Assembly: GCF_010894455.1 (NCBI RefSeq)
Contig: NZ_JAAIXY010000036.1
Coordinates: forward strand, 1-64,000
DNA length: 64,000 nucleotides
DNA from: Myxococcus eversor
GTDB taxonomy: Bacteria; Myxococcota; Myxococcia; Myxococcales; Myxococcaceae
Direction of reading: 5' to 3'
Under the pieces are notes generated by a model, which saw only the letters and a list, made by a program, of their open reading frames with translations, was not told where the DNA came from and searched no databases. Positions 51,520 to 60,621 of the stretch are shown here, in pieces (within the stretch, counting starts at the first letter, position 1; every line of letters starts with the position of its first letter). Both the position numbers and the translations under genes were made by a program.

Positions 51520-52944
51520 TCACCGCATCTCGGGCGCCTCGTCGGCGGTGTCCTCGTCGGCAGTCTGGTCCTTCTCCACCAGCGCGAAGCTGGCGCCGAT
51601 GATGAGGCTGAGCTGGAGGAAACGGATCTTCTGGCTCGCGGACAGCGGCTGGAGGCCCGCGCGCTCCACCGCGTCGGCGAGCCGCTCGGTGGTCTGCTGC
51701 CCGAAGGCCACGTTGCCGCCCAACGTGAAACGCGAGCGGCCCACGGTGAAGTGCAGGCCGGTGGCGACATGGTAGAGGTCCCAGCCCGACAGCAGCGCGT
51801 TCATGTTCGACGTCTCCGTCTCGCCGCTGAAGTCGGTGTGGGCGCTCAGGTACGCGCGCAGGCGGGAACCCAGCCGCTGCTCCACGCCCAGCGCCACGTT
51901 GACCAGCGGCGCGAGCGCGAAGTCGACGTCCGGGTCGATGACCTCCTGGGAGTCACGAGGGGAGAACGGGCTGGCATCGACCAGCGTGAAGGGCTTCACC
52001 CGGGCGAAGCCCTCCGCCGCGAGATACACGGAGGAGCTCCCCAGCGTCCCACCCACGCCGAGCGCCACCGCCCAGCTCGAGTGAAACCTCGCCTCCAGTC
52101 CATCCTGGAAGTCGAAGGCCGACGCGGGCAGCGACGACAGCCCGAAGCCCCGCTCCAGAATCGCTCGCTCGAAGTTCGACTCGCCCTCTCCCCACAGCGC
52201 CACGCTCGGAGTCGTCACCGTGAGGCCCGCGGACAGGTGCTCGCGCTGGTAGCTCACGCCCAGCTTCGCGAGCAGCCGCACGTGTCGCAGGTGGAAGTCC
52301 CGCCCCAGCGTGGACAGCAGCGCGCTGCCTCCGGAGCCCGAGCCCTGCGCGAGCACCTGGATGTTCGTCTCCTGGTCCCTCACCGCCGCGAAGGGACTCA
52401 CGCCCACGCCCACGTGCTTCCCCAAGGGGAAGGACCACGTCAGCCCCGCCCAGTACTCCCCCACGTCCTGGTCCAACCGCACGTCCGCCGCGAGCTGGTC
52501 CATCCCCGGCACCCCGCCCAGGTTCATCCCCGTGCCCTGCTCGTGAGACTCCAGCGAGGCGGTGAACCCCTGCCGCGTCAGCAGTGAATAGGCGAGCCGC
52601 GACTTGCCCAGGAAGCCCCAGCGCAACGAGCCCGCGATGAGCGACGGCAGCACATCGAGTCTCGACTCGGTGAGGCCCTGCCCGTTCCCCTGGCCGTTCT
52701 GCACGGTGACGCTCGTGGACTCGAACACGGTCCCCGTCAGCTCCAGCTCCGGCGTGCGCAGGAGCGCGAGCGCGCCCGGGTTGTAATAGACGGCGCTGAT
52801 GTCCCCTGGATTGGAGATGAACGCGCCGCCAAGCAGCCACGCACGGTTGCCGAACTGCCGCGTCCAGTAGTGCGCGTCCTGCGCCCGGGCCAGGGGCGAC
52901 ACCAGGAGCAGCAGCAACAGTCCCCACGGCCTGACTCCTGGCAT
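51520..52944 (-). CDS. Outer membrane beta-barrel protein, FadL/OmpP1-like
   Basis: 474 residues with a Sec signal peptide (MPGVRPWGLLLLLLVSPLARAQ). The mature start FGNRAWLLGGAFISNPGDISAVYYNPGAL matches the FadL hatch motif (NPA/G). The rest alternates hydrophobic and polar strands with a barrel-like ending (LSLIIGASFALVEK). FadL proteins import long-chain fatty acids and other hydrophobic compounds. A C-terminal acidic tail DQTADEDTADEAPEMR follows the barrel. It is divergent from the sulfatase gene with 202 bases between. Confidence 0.8.
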   Translation of the reverse strand: MPGVRPWGLLLLLLVSPLARAQDAHYWTRQFGNRAWLLGGAFISNPGDISAVYYNPGALALLRTPELELTGTVFESTSVTVQNGQGNGQGLTESRLDVLPSLIAGSLRWGFLGKSRLAYSLLTRQGFTASLESHEQGTGMNLGGVPGMDQLAADVRLDQDVGEYWAGLTWSFPLGKHVGVGVSPFAAVRDQETNIQVLAQGSGSGGSALLSTLGRDFHLRHVRLLAKLGVSYQREHLSAGLTVTTPSVALWGEGESNFERAILERGFGLSSLPASAFDFQDGLEARFHSSWAVALGVGGTLGSSSVYLAAEGFARVKPFTLVDASPFSPRDSQEVIDPDVDFALAPLVNVALGVEQRLGSRLRAYLSAHTDFSGETETSNMNALLSGWDLYHVATGLHFTVGRSRFTLGGNVAFGQQTTERLADAVERAGLQPLSASQKIRFLQLSLIIGASFALVEKDQTADEDTADEAPEMR

Positions 52945-53146
52945 CCATCCACCCGAGACTCGCGGAACGCCGCAAGGTGGCCACGGGCCATCCCCCACAC
53001 CATTGCCCCGTGAATGGAGCCCGGTGTCCGCCGCGCACGAAGTCGGACCGAGCCGCTGCACCGTCGGCCTGTCCACCCGTCCGCCCCGCCTTGTCCCCCG
53101 AGGGCGTCACGCTCACTCCTATTCCACATTCACGTCGGGGGACTCG

Positions 53147-54649
53147 ATGGCGACCCAGAAGAAGAAGGAAGCGAAGAAGCAACCCAACATCATCGTCATC
53201 TTCGGTGACGACATCGGCTACTGGAACGTCAGTGCCTACAACCTCGGGGTGATGGGCTATCGCACGCCGAACATCGACCGGCTGGCGAAGGAAGGCGCGC
53301 TGCTCACCGACTACTACGCGCAGCAGAGCTGCACGGCGGGGCGCGCGGCCTTCATCACCGGCCAGTGTCCGTTCCGCACCGGCCTCACCAAGGTCGGCAT
53401 GCCGGGCGCCAAGGTCGGCCTCCAGCCCGAGGACCCGACCATCGCGGACCTCCTCAAGGCCCAGGGCTACCGGACCGCGCAGTTCGGCAAGAACCACCTG
53501 GGAGACCGCGACGAGTACCTGCCCACCGTCCACGGCTTCGACGAGTTCTTCGGCAACCTCTACCACCTCAACGCGGAGGAGGAGCCCGAGAACCCGGACT
53601 ACCCCAAGGACCCGGCCTTCAGGAAGCGCTTCGGTCCGCGCGGCGTGCTGCGCTGCAAGTCGGACGGCAAGGGCGGACAGAAGGTGGAGGACACCGGCCC
53701 GCTGACGAAGAAGCGGATGGAGACGGTGGACGAGGAGTTCCTCTCCTCCGCCATGGACTATCTGGAGGACGCGAAGAAGTCCTCCCAGCCGTTCTTCATG
53801 TGGTTCAACACCACGCGCATGCACGTGCACACGCACCTGAAGCCGGAGTCGCGGGGCAAGACGGGGCTCGGCCTCTACCCGGACGGCATGGTGGAGCATG
53901 ACGGCATGGTCGGGGAGCTCCTCGACAAGCTCGACTCGCTGGGGCTGTCGGAGGACACCATCGTCGTCTACACCACGGACAACGGGGCGATGACGTGCAT
54001 GTGGCCCGACGGCGGCATGACGCCCTTCCGCGGCGAGAAGGACACCAACTGGGAGGGCGCATTCCGCGCGCCATGCGTCGTGCGCTGGCCCGGCGTGATT
54101 CAGCCCGGCACGCAAATCAACGAGCTGTTCTCGTCCGAGGACTGGCTGCCCACGTTCCTCGCGGCGGCGGGCGACCCGGACATCGTGGACAAGCTCAAGA
54201 GCGGCCACGAGGCCAACGACAAGACCTTCAAGGTCCACCTGGATGGCTACGACCAGACGGAGCTGTTGTCCAGCAAGGGGCCCTCGGCGCGCACGGAGTT
54301 CTTCTACTTCGGCGACGACGGGGAGCTGGTCGCCGTGCGCCACGGGCGCATGAAGCTCGTCTTCGCGGAACAGAACGCCAAGGGCATCGAGGCCTGGGGC
54401 GAGCCCTTCACCATCCGCCGCGCCCCGCTCGCGTTCGACCTGCGCGCCGACCCGCTGGAGCGCTCGCAGGACGCCGTCGGCTACCAGACCTGGCTCATCG
54501 ACCACGCCTTCTACTTCGTGCCGGCGCAGCAGGCCGTGGCCCGGTTCCTCTCGAGCTTCCGCGAGTTCCCGCCGCGCCAGCGTCCGTCGAGCTTCTCGGT
54601 GGACCAGGTGGTCGCCAAGCTGGAGAGCGCGCCCTCGGGCATGCACTGA
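53147..54649 (+). CDS. Sulfatase (type I, formylglycine-dependent)
   Basis: 500 residues. Metal site at the N-terminus (IVIFGDDIGY) and the modified cysteine in SCTAGRAAFITGQ: Cys62-Thr-Ala-Gly-Arg66 matches Cys-x-(Pro/Ala)-x-Arg, so formylglycine formation is expected. The other metal ligands are in VVYTTDNGA. It hydrolyses sulfate esters. There is no signal peptide and the N-terminus is basic (MATQKKKEAKKQ), so the enzyme would be cytoplasmic, which is less usual for sulfatases. GGGGA just upstream of ATG 53147. Substrate unknown; a sulfatase-modifying enzyme is not in the window. Confidence 0.93.
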   Translation: MATQKKKEAKKQPNIIVIFGDDIGYWNVSAYNLGVMGYRTPNIDRLAKEGALLTDYYAQQSCTAGRAAFITGQCPFRTGLTKVGMPGAKVGLQPEDPTIADLLKAQGYRTAQFGKNHLGDRDEYLPTVHGFDEFFGNLYHLNAEEEPENPDYPKDPAFRKRFGPRGVLRCKSDGKGGQKVEDTGPLTKKRMETVDEEFLSSAMDYLEDAKKSSQPFFMWFNTTRMHVHTHLKPESRGKTGLGLYPDGMVEHDGMVGELLDKLDSLGLSEDTIVVYTTDNGAMTCMWPDGGMTPFRGEKDTNWEGAFRAPCVVRWPGVIQPGTQINELFSSEDWLPTFLAAAGDPDIVDKLKSGHEANDKTFKVHLDGYDQTELLSSKGPSARTEFFYFGDDGELVAVRHGRMKLVFAEQNAKGIEAWGEPFTIRRAPLAFDLRADPLERSQDAVGYQTWLIDHAFYFVPAQQAVARFLSSFREFPPRQRPSSFSVDQVVAKLESAPSGMH

Positions 54650-54665
54650 GCGCCTGAGTGGGTGG

Positions 54666-54693
54666 GGCCCGCGTCCTTCCAGCGGCGCGGGCC
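54666..54693. terminator. GC hairpin between convergent genes
   Basis: GGCCCGCG (54666-54673) pairs perfectly with CGCGGGCC (54686-54693) around a 12-base loop, between the sulfatase stop and the response regulator stop. No U tract, so a weak or Rho-assisted terminator is possible. Confidence 0.4.
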
Positions 54694-54699
54694 TCCGCC

Positions 54700-55095
54700 T
54701 CACACGGGCTGGGGCTGCTTCTCCGCGTCGAGCACGTAGCGGGAGACAGCGCCGAGCAGCTGCTCCACGTCCACGGGCTTGCGCAGGTAGTCGTCCACGC
54801 CGAGCGCGGCGACCTCGCGAGCGCTCACGCCCTGCCCGGAGATGACCACCACGGGGATGGGCGCCAGCAAGGCGTCCTCGCGCTGTCTGTCGCGGAACTC
54901 CCAGCCGTTGACGTCCGGCATCATCAAGTCCAACAGAATCACGGAGGGACGTGCGCCCCCGCGCAGCAGCTCCAGCGCCTCACGCCCGCTGTGCGCCAGC
55001 AACACGCTGTGCCCCTCCAGCTCCAACACGTCCTTGAATGCCAGGAGGATGTCGGGGTCGTCGTCGATGGCGAGCACGCAGTTCGAGGGCGTCAT
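54700..55095 (-). CDS. Stand-alone response regulator receiver protein
   Basis: 131 residues, receiver only. Acidic pocket Asp11-Asp12-Asp13, phosphorylation site Asp56 in LLDLMMPDVNGWE, Lys106 in YLRKPVD. The helix-loop signature VVVISGQGVS contains the switch Ser. A diffusible CheY-like messenger; partner kinase unknown. It is convergent with the sulfatase gene and divergent from the SDR gene. Confidence 0.9.
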   Translation of the reverse strand: MTPSNCVLAIDDDPDILLAFKDVLELEGHSVLLAHSGREALELLRGGARPSVILLDLMMPDVNGWEFRDRQREDALLAPIPVVVISGQGVSAREVAALGVDDYLRKPVDVEQLLGAVSRYVLDAEKQPQPV

Positions 55096-55313
55096 GTGCG
55101 CGTCCCTCCTCGTGGAGACAAGGTGCGGACGAACAGGCCCTGTGCCATCGGCCGGCCGCCGAGCGAAGCACGCACGGAAGGGCCGGCGCGTGCATGCTCG
55201 TCAACACCCTGGCGCTCCGGACGCGGACGGACGGACGAGGCCCCGCATGGTTTTGTGTCCCAATTCCGCCGCCAACCGTGCGAGAAGCAGCGACGCAGCC
55301 AGGAGGAGACACC

Positions 55314-56075
55314 ATGGCGGAGATGAGCTACCGGACGGCGCTGGTGACGGGCGCCTCGAGCGGCCTGGGACGAGGGTTGGCGCTGTGGCTGGCCAAGCGC
55401 GGCCTGCGCGTCTTCGCCGCCGGGCGCAGGATGCCGCAGCTCCAGGCCCTCGCCGACGAGGCCCAGGCCGCGGGCGCGACGGTGGAGCCGCTGGAGCTGG
55501 ATGTCACGCGCACGGAGGCCCACCTGGAGCGCCTGCGCGAGCTCGACTCGGAGTGCGGTGGCCTGGACCTCGTCGTGGCCAACGCGGGCGTCGGCGGTGT
55601 GACGCATGGCAAGCGCCTGGAATGGGACAAGGTGCGGGCCATCATCGACACCAACGTCACCGGCGCCGCCGCCACGCTGACGGCCGTGCTGCCGCAAATG
55701 GTGGAGCGCCGCCGGGGACATGTGGTGGGCATCTCCAGCCTCGCGGCCCATCGGGGGTTGGCGGGACATGCGGCGTACTCGGCCTCGAAGGCGTTCCTCG
55801 CCACGTTCATGGAGAGCCTGCGCGTGGACCTGAGCAGCACCGGCGTGCGCGTCACCACCATCTACCCGGGCTTCGTGAAGAGCGAGATGACCGCGGACAA
55901 CCACTTCCCCATGCCCTTCCTGATGGAGACGGACGCGGCGGTGGAGCTGATGGGCACGGCCATCCTGCGCGGTGAGACGGAGCTGTCCTTCCCGTGGCAA
56001 CTCGCCCTGCCCTCGCGGCTGGCGAAGGTGCTGCCCAACCCTCTCTTCGACGCGGCCGCCCGCCGGCTGCGCTGA
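55314..56075 (+). CDS. Short-chain dehydrogenase/reductase
   Basis: 253 residues, classical SDR. TGASSGLGRGLA (cofactor), LVVANAGVG, catalytic Ser in GISSLAAHRG and AAYSASKAF with Tyr-x-x-x-Lys, and YPGFVKSEM after the active site. Strong AGGAGGAG ribosome-binding site upstream of ATG 55314. It resembles SDRs that reduce keto groups of fatty acids or sterols; no pathway context decides this. pyrF follows 21 bases later, so the two are probably co-transcribed. Confidence 0.9.
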   Translation: MAEMSYRTALVTGASSGLGRGLALWLAKRGLRVFAAGRRMPQLQALADEAQAAGATVEPLELDVTRTEAHLERLRELDSECGGLDLVVANAGVGGVTHGKRLEWDKVRAIIDTNVTGAAATLTAVLPQMVERRRGHVVGISSLAAHRGLAGHAAYSASKAFLATFMESLRVDLSSTGVRVTTIYPGFVKSEMTADNHFPMPFLMETDAAVELMGTAILRGETELSFPWQLALPSRLAKVLPNPLFDAAARRLR

Positions 56076-56096
56076 CCCCGCACAGGAGCTGGAACG

Positions 56097-56951
56097 GTGA
56101 CGACCCCTCCATCCTTCGCCCAGCGCTTCGCCCGGCTCGCCGACGAGCGCTCTCCGTTCTGCCTCGGCGTCGACCCGTCGAAGGATTTGCTCGCGCGCTG
56201 GGGACTGCCCGACACGGCGCAGGGCCTCTCGGACTTCTGTGAGCGCATCGCGGACGCGGCGGGTGACAGCGTCGCGGTGGTGAAACCGCAGAGCGCGTTC
56301 TTCGAACGCCACGGCCCCGCGGGACTCCAGACGCTCCAGGCGCTGATGAAGCGCTTCAAGGCGGCGGGCACGCTCGCGCTGCTCGACGTGAAGCGTGGGG
56401 ATATCGGCTCCACCATGGACGCCTACGCGGAGACCGTCTTCGGCGTGGGTAGCGCCTACGAAGCGGACGCGGCCACCTTCTCCGCGTACCTGGGCCTGGG
56501 CGCGCTGGTGAAGACGATTGAGCGGGCGCGGGCGTCGGGCGCCTGTGCCTTCCTCGTCGTGCGTTCCTCCAACCCGGAGGGCACGTCGCTCCAGACGTCC
56601 ACTGGCGGCGATGGACGTACCGTGGCGGAGGTCCTCGCGGACGGGCTGCGCGAGCTGAACGAGAAGGCGGGACCGGGTGTGCTGCCCGCGGGCGCGGTGA
56701 TGGGGGCCACCCTCCCCGCGTCGGACCGGGGCGTCGTGGAGCGGCTGGGCGGCGCGCTGATGCTGACGCCTGGAATCGGCGCGCAGGGCGCGGGCTTCGA
56801 CGACCTCAAGCGCCTGTTCGCCGGGCGCGAGGCGCAAATCATCCCCACCGCGACGCGCTCCGTGCTCGAAGCAGGGCCGGATGTGGCGTCACTCCGCGCG
56901 GCCATCCAGCGTCACGTGGAGCCCGCGCGCCGCTTCCGCACGGGCGCCTGA
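56097..56951 (+). CDS. pyrF: Orotidine 5'-phosphate decarboxylase
   Basis: 284 residues of the longer family 2 type. The catalytic core is LLDVKRGDIGSTM with Asp97, Lys99 and Asp102; FCLGVDPSKD, VKPQSAFFE and the phosphate-binding LTPGIGAQGAG region are present. It catalyses the last step of UMP synthesis. The start is GTG 56097 with AGGAG nine bases upstream; an ATG is absent. Followed by a hairpin and the convergent PBP gene. Confidence 0.94.
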   Translation: MTTPPSFAQRFARLADERSPFCLGVDPSKDLLARWGLPDTAQGLSDFCERIADAAGDSVAVVKPQSAFFERHGPAGLQTLQALMKRFKAAGTLALLDVKRGDIGSTMDAYAETVFGVGSAYEADAATFSAYLGLGALVKTIERARASGACAFLVVRSSNPEGTSLQTSTGGDGRTVAEVLADGLRELNEKAGPGVLPAGAVMGATLPASDRGVVERLGGALMLTPGIGAQGAGFDDLKRLFAGREAQIIPTATRSVLEAGPDVASLRAAIQRHVEPARRFRTGA

Positions 56952-56996
56952 AACGACTCGGGCCCCGCGTCCTCCCGAAGGAGGCGCACGGGGCCC
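56952..56996. terminator. Hairpin between pyrF and mrcA with GTCGTTTC tail
   Basis: GGGCCCCG (56960-56967) pairs with CGGGGCCC (56989-56996); an inner CCTCC/GGAGG pair closes a CGAA loop. On the minus strand it is followed by GAGTCGTTTCAGG. It lies between convergent genes and probably ends both transcripts. The tail is the same type as at 1371, 5571 and 34121. Confidence 0.6.
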
Positions 56997-57017
56997 GGAA
57001 GTCCACGTCGGTGAGCG

Positions 57018-59588
57018 CTACTGCGCGCCCATCATGAACTGGTCCACGTCGACCTGGTTCTTGTCGGGCACGGCGTCCTTCGGCTCGGTGCCCTTCTTGA
57101 AGAACATCAACTCCGAGCCCTTCGCGCCGGGGCTGGCAATCTTGCCCGTCTTCTTGTCGATGTGGAGCCGCACCAGGTCCATCGACTGCCACGGGTAGAA
57201 CTCCGACTGCGGCCGACCCTCCAGCGCGCGCTTCATGTAGTTGAGCCAGATGGGCAGCGCCGCGCGGCCACCCGTCTCGTACCGGCCGAGCGGATGCGGG
57301 TTCAAGTCGTAGCCCACCCACGCCACCGTCACGAGATCTCTCGTGTACGCCGCGAACCACGCATCAAAGGAGTCGTTCGTCGTGCCCGTCTTGCCGGCGG
57401 CGGGCTTGCCCAGGCGCGTGGCAGGCCCCCCCGTGCCCTGGAGCACCACGCCGCGCAACAGGTGCGTGAGGATGAAGCCGACCTCCGCGCTCATCACCTG
57501 CTCACCGGGCTCGAAGAGGCGCGCGTAGCCGGCGGCCACGCGGTCCTGCAGCGGCGCCCACGCGTCATCGAACGCGGTGTGGTCCTCCAGCGTGCGGCCG
57601 AAGCGGTCCTCCACCTTGCGCACGAAGTACGTGGGCTTCTTGCGGCCGTAGCGGTTGAACGTCGCGTAGGCGTTCGCCAGGTCCAGCGGGTACACGCACG
57701 AGGAGCCGAGCGCCGCGGAGAAGTCCATGTTCATGGGCGTGGTGATGCCCAGCTTCGTGCTCCACGCCGCCATGTTCTTCACGCCCACCGCGCCGAACGT
57801 CTTCACCGCGGGGATGTTCATCGAGTTGACGAGCGCGGTGCGCAAGAGCACGTCCCCCACGAACTCCTCGCTGTAGTTCGCCGGCTTCCACGACACCTTG
57901 TTGTCCGGGTCGTGCTCCACAATGGGCGAGTCGACGATGACGGTCGCCTCCGTCCAGTTCAGCTGCTCCAGCGCCGCCGAGTACACGAAGGGCTTGAACG
58001 AGCTGCCCGGCTGACGGCACGCCTGGAAGGCGCGGTTGAACTCGTTGTCGTCGAAGTCGTACCCGCCCACCATGGCCGTGAGGTACTGGCGGTGGGGGTC
58101 CACGGAGACGAGCGCGCTCTGCGCCTCGGGCGTCTGCTCCAGCCGGAAGAGCTTCACGCCCTCCTCGGGGATGTCCTCCGCCAACTTCTTGTCCCACTGC
58201 TCCTTGTCGTCCGTGAGGTCCTTCTTCGTCACGTGACGGACAACGACGAGGTCGCCCACGGCGATGGCCTTCTTCACCGACGAAATCATCATCGCCGGGT
58301 AGTAGCCCTCCGGGTTCACCTTGCGCGCCCAGCGCATGCCGAGCAGCGGCAGCCGCCCCGCATGCGGTCCCACCTGGACGTCCGCGCCCTTGCCGTCCGA
58401 GTCAATCTGCGTGACGGCGGCCACGTAGAGCCGGTTTTCGGCGAGCGCGTCCTTGCCCATGGACTTCTTCGCGCGGTCGATGAAGGTCTTCATCGCCTCC
58501 GGCGTGAGCTGCTGCACCGGCCCACGCCAGCCCTGGCGCTTGTCCACGGAGAGCAGCCCATCCATCACCGCGTCCTGCGCGGCGCGCTGGCGCTCGCTGT
58601 CCATGGTGGTGAAAATCTTGAGGCCGTCCTTGAGCAGCACGGGGTTGCCGTACCGGTCCACCACGTCCTTGCGCACCTGCTCCACGAAGTACGGGGCGAA
58701 CTCGTGGAAGACGTCCTCCACGGGGAACACGTTCACCACTTCCGCGTTGGCCGTGTCGTGCTCGGCCTGCGAAATCATCCCTTCCACCAGCATGCGGCGC
58801 AGCACGTAGGAGCGGCGCTTGCGGGCGGCCTCCGGACGCAGGAAGGGCGAGTAGCGGCTGGGCGCCTGCGGAAGGCCGGCGATGAGCGTCATCTCCCCGA
58901 GCGTCAAATCCCGCACGTCCTTGCGGTAGTAGTTCTCCGCCGCGCTCTGCACGCCGTAGCTGTGGTGCCCGAGGAAGACGTTGTTCAGGTAGAGGTAGAG
59001 AATCTCCTCCTTGGTGAGCGACTGCTCCAACCGCAGGGCGAGGATGGCCTCGCGAATCTTGCGGGTGAGCGTCTTCGCGGTGGCGGACTTGTAGCCCTCC
59101 GCGGAGATGAGCACCGCCTTCGCCGTCTGCTGCGTCAGGGTGGAACCACCCTGGATGCCGCCGGAGCGCAGGCCCAGCTTCGAGCCAATCGTCTTGAAGG
59201 CCGCGCGCGAGGTGCCCAGGATGTCCACGCCGAAGTGGTCGAAGAAGCTGGAGTCCTCGCTGGCGATGAACGCCTGCACCAGCCGCTTCGGAATCCGCTC
59301 GTAGGGCACCACCTTGCGCCGCTCGTTGTAGAACTCGCCCGCGAGCACCGCGTCGTCGGTGTAGACCTCGGTGACGATGGGCGGCCAGTACTCGTCCACC
59401 TTGGGGATGGCCGGCAGCCCGTTCGAGTACACGTAGTAGATGGCCACCAGGCCCACCGCGCCCGCCGTGGCACCCGTGAGGGCCAGCCACCCACCCAGCT
59501 TCAGCAGCACCTTCCACCAGCGCCCGGGGGGAACCCCCTTCAGCACCAGCTTCGAGCGGCTTCGGTCAGTCGTCTTGGAGTCGGACAT
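57018..59588 (-). CDS. mrcA: Penicillin-binding protein 1A (class A)
   Basis: 856 residues. A transmembrane helix at 28-55 anchors the protein. The glycosyltransferase (GT51) domain has IASEDSSFFDHFG with Glu111, and GGSTLTQQ. The transpeptidase has Ser529 in PGSSFKPF, SxN (Ser589 to Asn591, VNSMNIP) and KTGTT at 733-737. An inserted domain of about 180 residues sits between the two. It polymerises and cross-links peptidoglycan in the periplasm. It is 32 bases downstream of the pseudouridine synthase gene on the same strand. The C-terminus is short and unstructured. Confidence 0.95.
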   Translation of the reverse strand: MSDSKTTDRSRSKLVLKGVPPGRWWKVLLKLGGWLALTGATAGAVGLVAIYYVYSNGLPAIPKVDEYWPPIVTEVYTDDAVLAGEFYNERRKVVPYERIPKRLVQAFIASEDSSFFDHFGVDILGTSRAAFKTIGSKLGLRSGGIQGGSTLTQQTAKAVLISAEGYKSATAKTLTRKIREAILALRLEQSLTKEEILYLYLNNVFLGHHSYGVQSAAENYYRKDVRDLTLGEMTLIAGLPQAPSRYSPFLRPEAARKRRSYVLRRMLVEGMISQAEHDTANAEVVNVFPVEDVFHEFAPYFVEQVRKDVVDRYGNPVLLKDGLKIFTTMDSERQRAAQDAVMDGLLSVDKRQGWRGPVQQLTPEAMKTFIDRAKKSMGKDALAENRLYVAAVTQIDSDGKGADVQVGPHAGRLPLLGMRWARKVNPEGYYPAMMISSVKKAIAVGDLVVVRHVTKKDLTDDKEQWDKKLAEDIPEEGVKLFRLEQTPEAQSALVSVDPHRQYLTAMVGGYDFDDNEFNRAFQACRQPGSSFKPFVYSAALEQLNWTEATVIVDSPIVEHDPDNKVSWKPANYSEEFVGDVLLRTALVNSMNIPAVKTFGAVGVKNMAAWSTKLGITTPMNMDFSAALGSSCVYPLDLANAYATFNRYGRKKPTYFVRKVEDRFGRTLEDHTAFDDAWAPLQDRVAAGYARLFEPGEQVMSAEVGFILTHLLRGVVLQGTGGPATRLGKPAAGKTGTTNDSFDAWFAAYTRDLVTVAWVGYDLNPHPLGRYETGGRAALPIWLNYMKRALEGRPQSEFYPWQSMDLVRLHIDKKTGKIASPGAKGSELMFFKKGTEPKDAVPDKNQVDVDQFMMGAQ

Positions 59589-59620
59589 ACGTGTATCGGA
59601 ACCTCGCGGGCGTCACGGCC

Positions 59621-60577
59621 TCAGGGCAGCAATGCGGCCCGCTTGAGCACGTCTCGGAGCTCGGGGGGGATGGGGGCTTCCACGGCCACCTTCGCCCCGC
59701 CTTCAGGGTGTGGAAATTCGATGCGCTCGGCGTGCAGGAACAACCTCTTGAGCCCCCAGCGCGCCTGCACGTCGCGGTTGAAGGCGAAGTCACCGTATTT
59801 CTTGTCCCCGACCACCGGGTGGCCAATGGAGGCCAGGTGCCTTCTTATCTGATGGGTGCGCCCGGTCTCGATGGAGCAGGACAGGAGCGCCACCTCGCCC
59901 GACTGCTTGACGACCTTCCAGCGGGTGAGGGCCTCCTGCATGTTGACCCCGCGCCGGGCCTTGGATTCGGCCGTCTGCTGGTGCTCGGACAGGGGCAGGT
60001 CGATGACCCCGGACTCCTTGGGCATCTTCCCCTTCACCAGGGTGACGTAGCGCTTCTTGGAGAGCCCGTGGGTGAAGACCTCCGTGAAGTGCACCATCGC
60101 CGGGCGCCGTTTGGCGACCAGGATGACGCCGGAGGTCTCCCGGTCCAGGCGGTGGGCGGGTGACGCCGTGAAGTCGTTCCGGACGGCCTTGGGTCCCAGA
60201 TAGGCGCGCACATAGTCCACCAGCGTGCCGCCGGTGATGCCGCTTCCGGTATGGACGGCCATCCCGCTGGGCTTGTCCACGGCCATCAACCAGTCGTCCT
60301 CTCTCAGAATGACCAGCCGGCTGGGGTCCACCGGCGGGGGTGGACGGTCCACTTTCGGACGGTCCTCTCCCCTGAGCGTCTGCTCGTCTCCACGGATGGT
60401 GAGCACGTCTCCGTCCGCGAGCAACTGCTCGGGCTGGGCACGTTTCCCGTTCACCCGCACCTTCTTGGTGCGAATCATCTTGAACAGGTGACTCACGGGG
60501 ACAGTGGGGAGCCGTTTGCGCAGGAGCTTGTCCAGGCGCATCCCGGCGGTGTCGGTCTCGATTCGGTACTCGATCAT
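59621..60577 (-). CDS. RluA-family pseudouridine synthase
   Basis: 318 residues. An S4-like RNA-binding N-terminus (RLDKLLRKRLP, VRVNGKRA) and the catalytic motif PAHRLDRETSGVILVAK with the Asp are present; TGRTHQIRRHLASIGHPVVGD is the family close. It isomerises uridines in rRNA; which site (as in RluC or RluD) cannot be told. It is transcribed with mrcA downstream. The 44-base gap to the divergent pentapeptide gene holds both promoters, including TACGAAT upstream of the latter. Confidence 0.93.
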   Translation of the reverse strand: MIEYRIETDTAGMRLDKLLRKRLPTVPVSHLFKMIRTKKVRVNGKRAQPEQLLADGDVLTIRGDEQTLRGEDRPKVDRPPPPVDPSRLVILREDDWLMAVDKPSGMAVHTGSGITGGTLVDYVRAYLGPKAVRNDFTASPAHRLDRETSGVILVAKRRPAMVHFTEVFTHGLSKKRYVTLVKGKMPKESGVIDLPLSEHQQTAESKARRGVNMQEALTRWKVVKQSGEVALLSCSIETGRTHQIRRHLASIGHPVVGDKKYGDFAFNRDVQARWGLKRLFLHAERIEFPHPEGGAKVAVEAPIPPELRDVLKRAALLP

Positions 60578-60621
60578 TTGTGCTGGCGCGCGGACCAGAC
60601 CATACGAATAATCCCCGGTCC

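Noticed and set aside
57162-59852. Long plus-strand frame opposite the penicillin-binding protein gene
   Set aside because: His/Val/Arg-rich with no domain; the minus-strand gene carries SxxK, SxN and KTG motifs.
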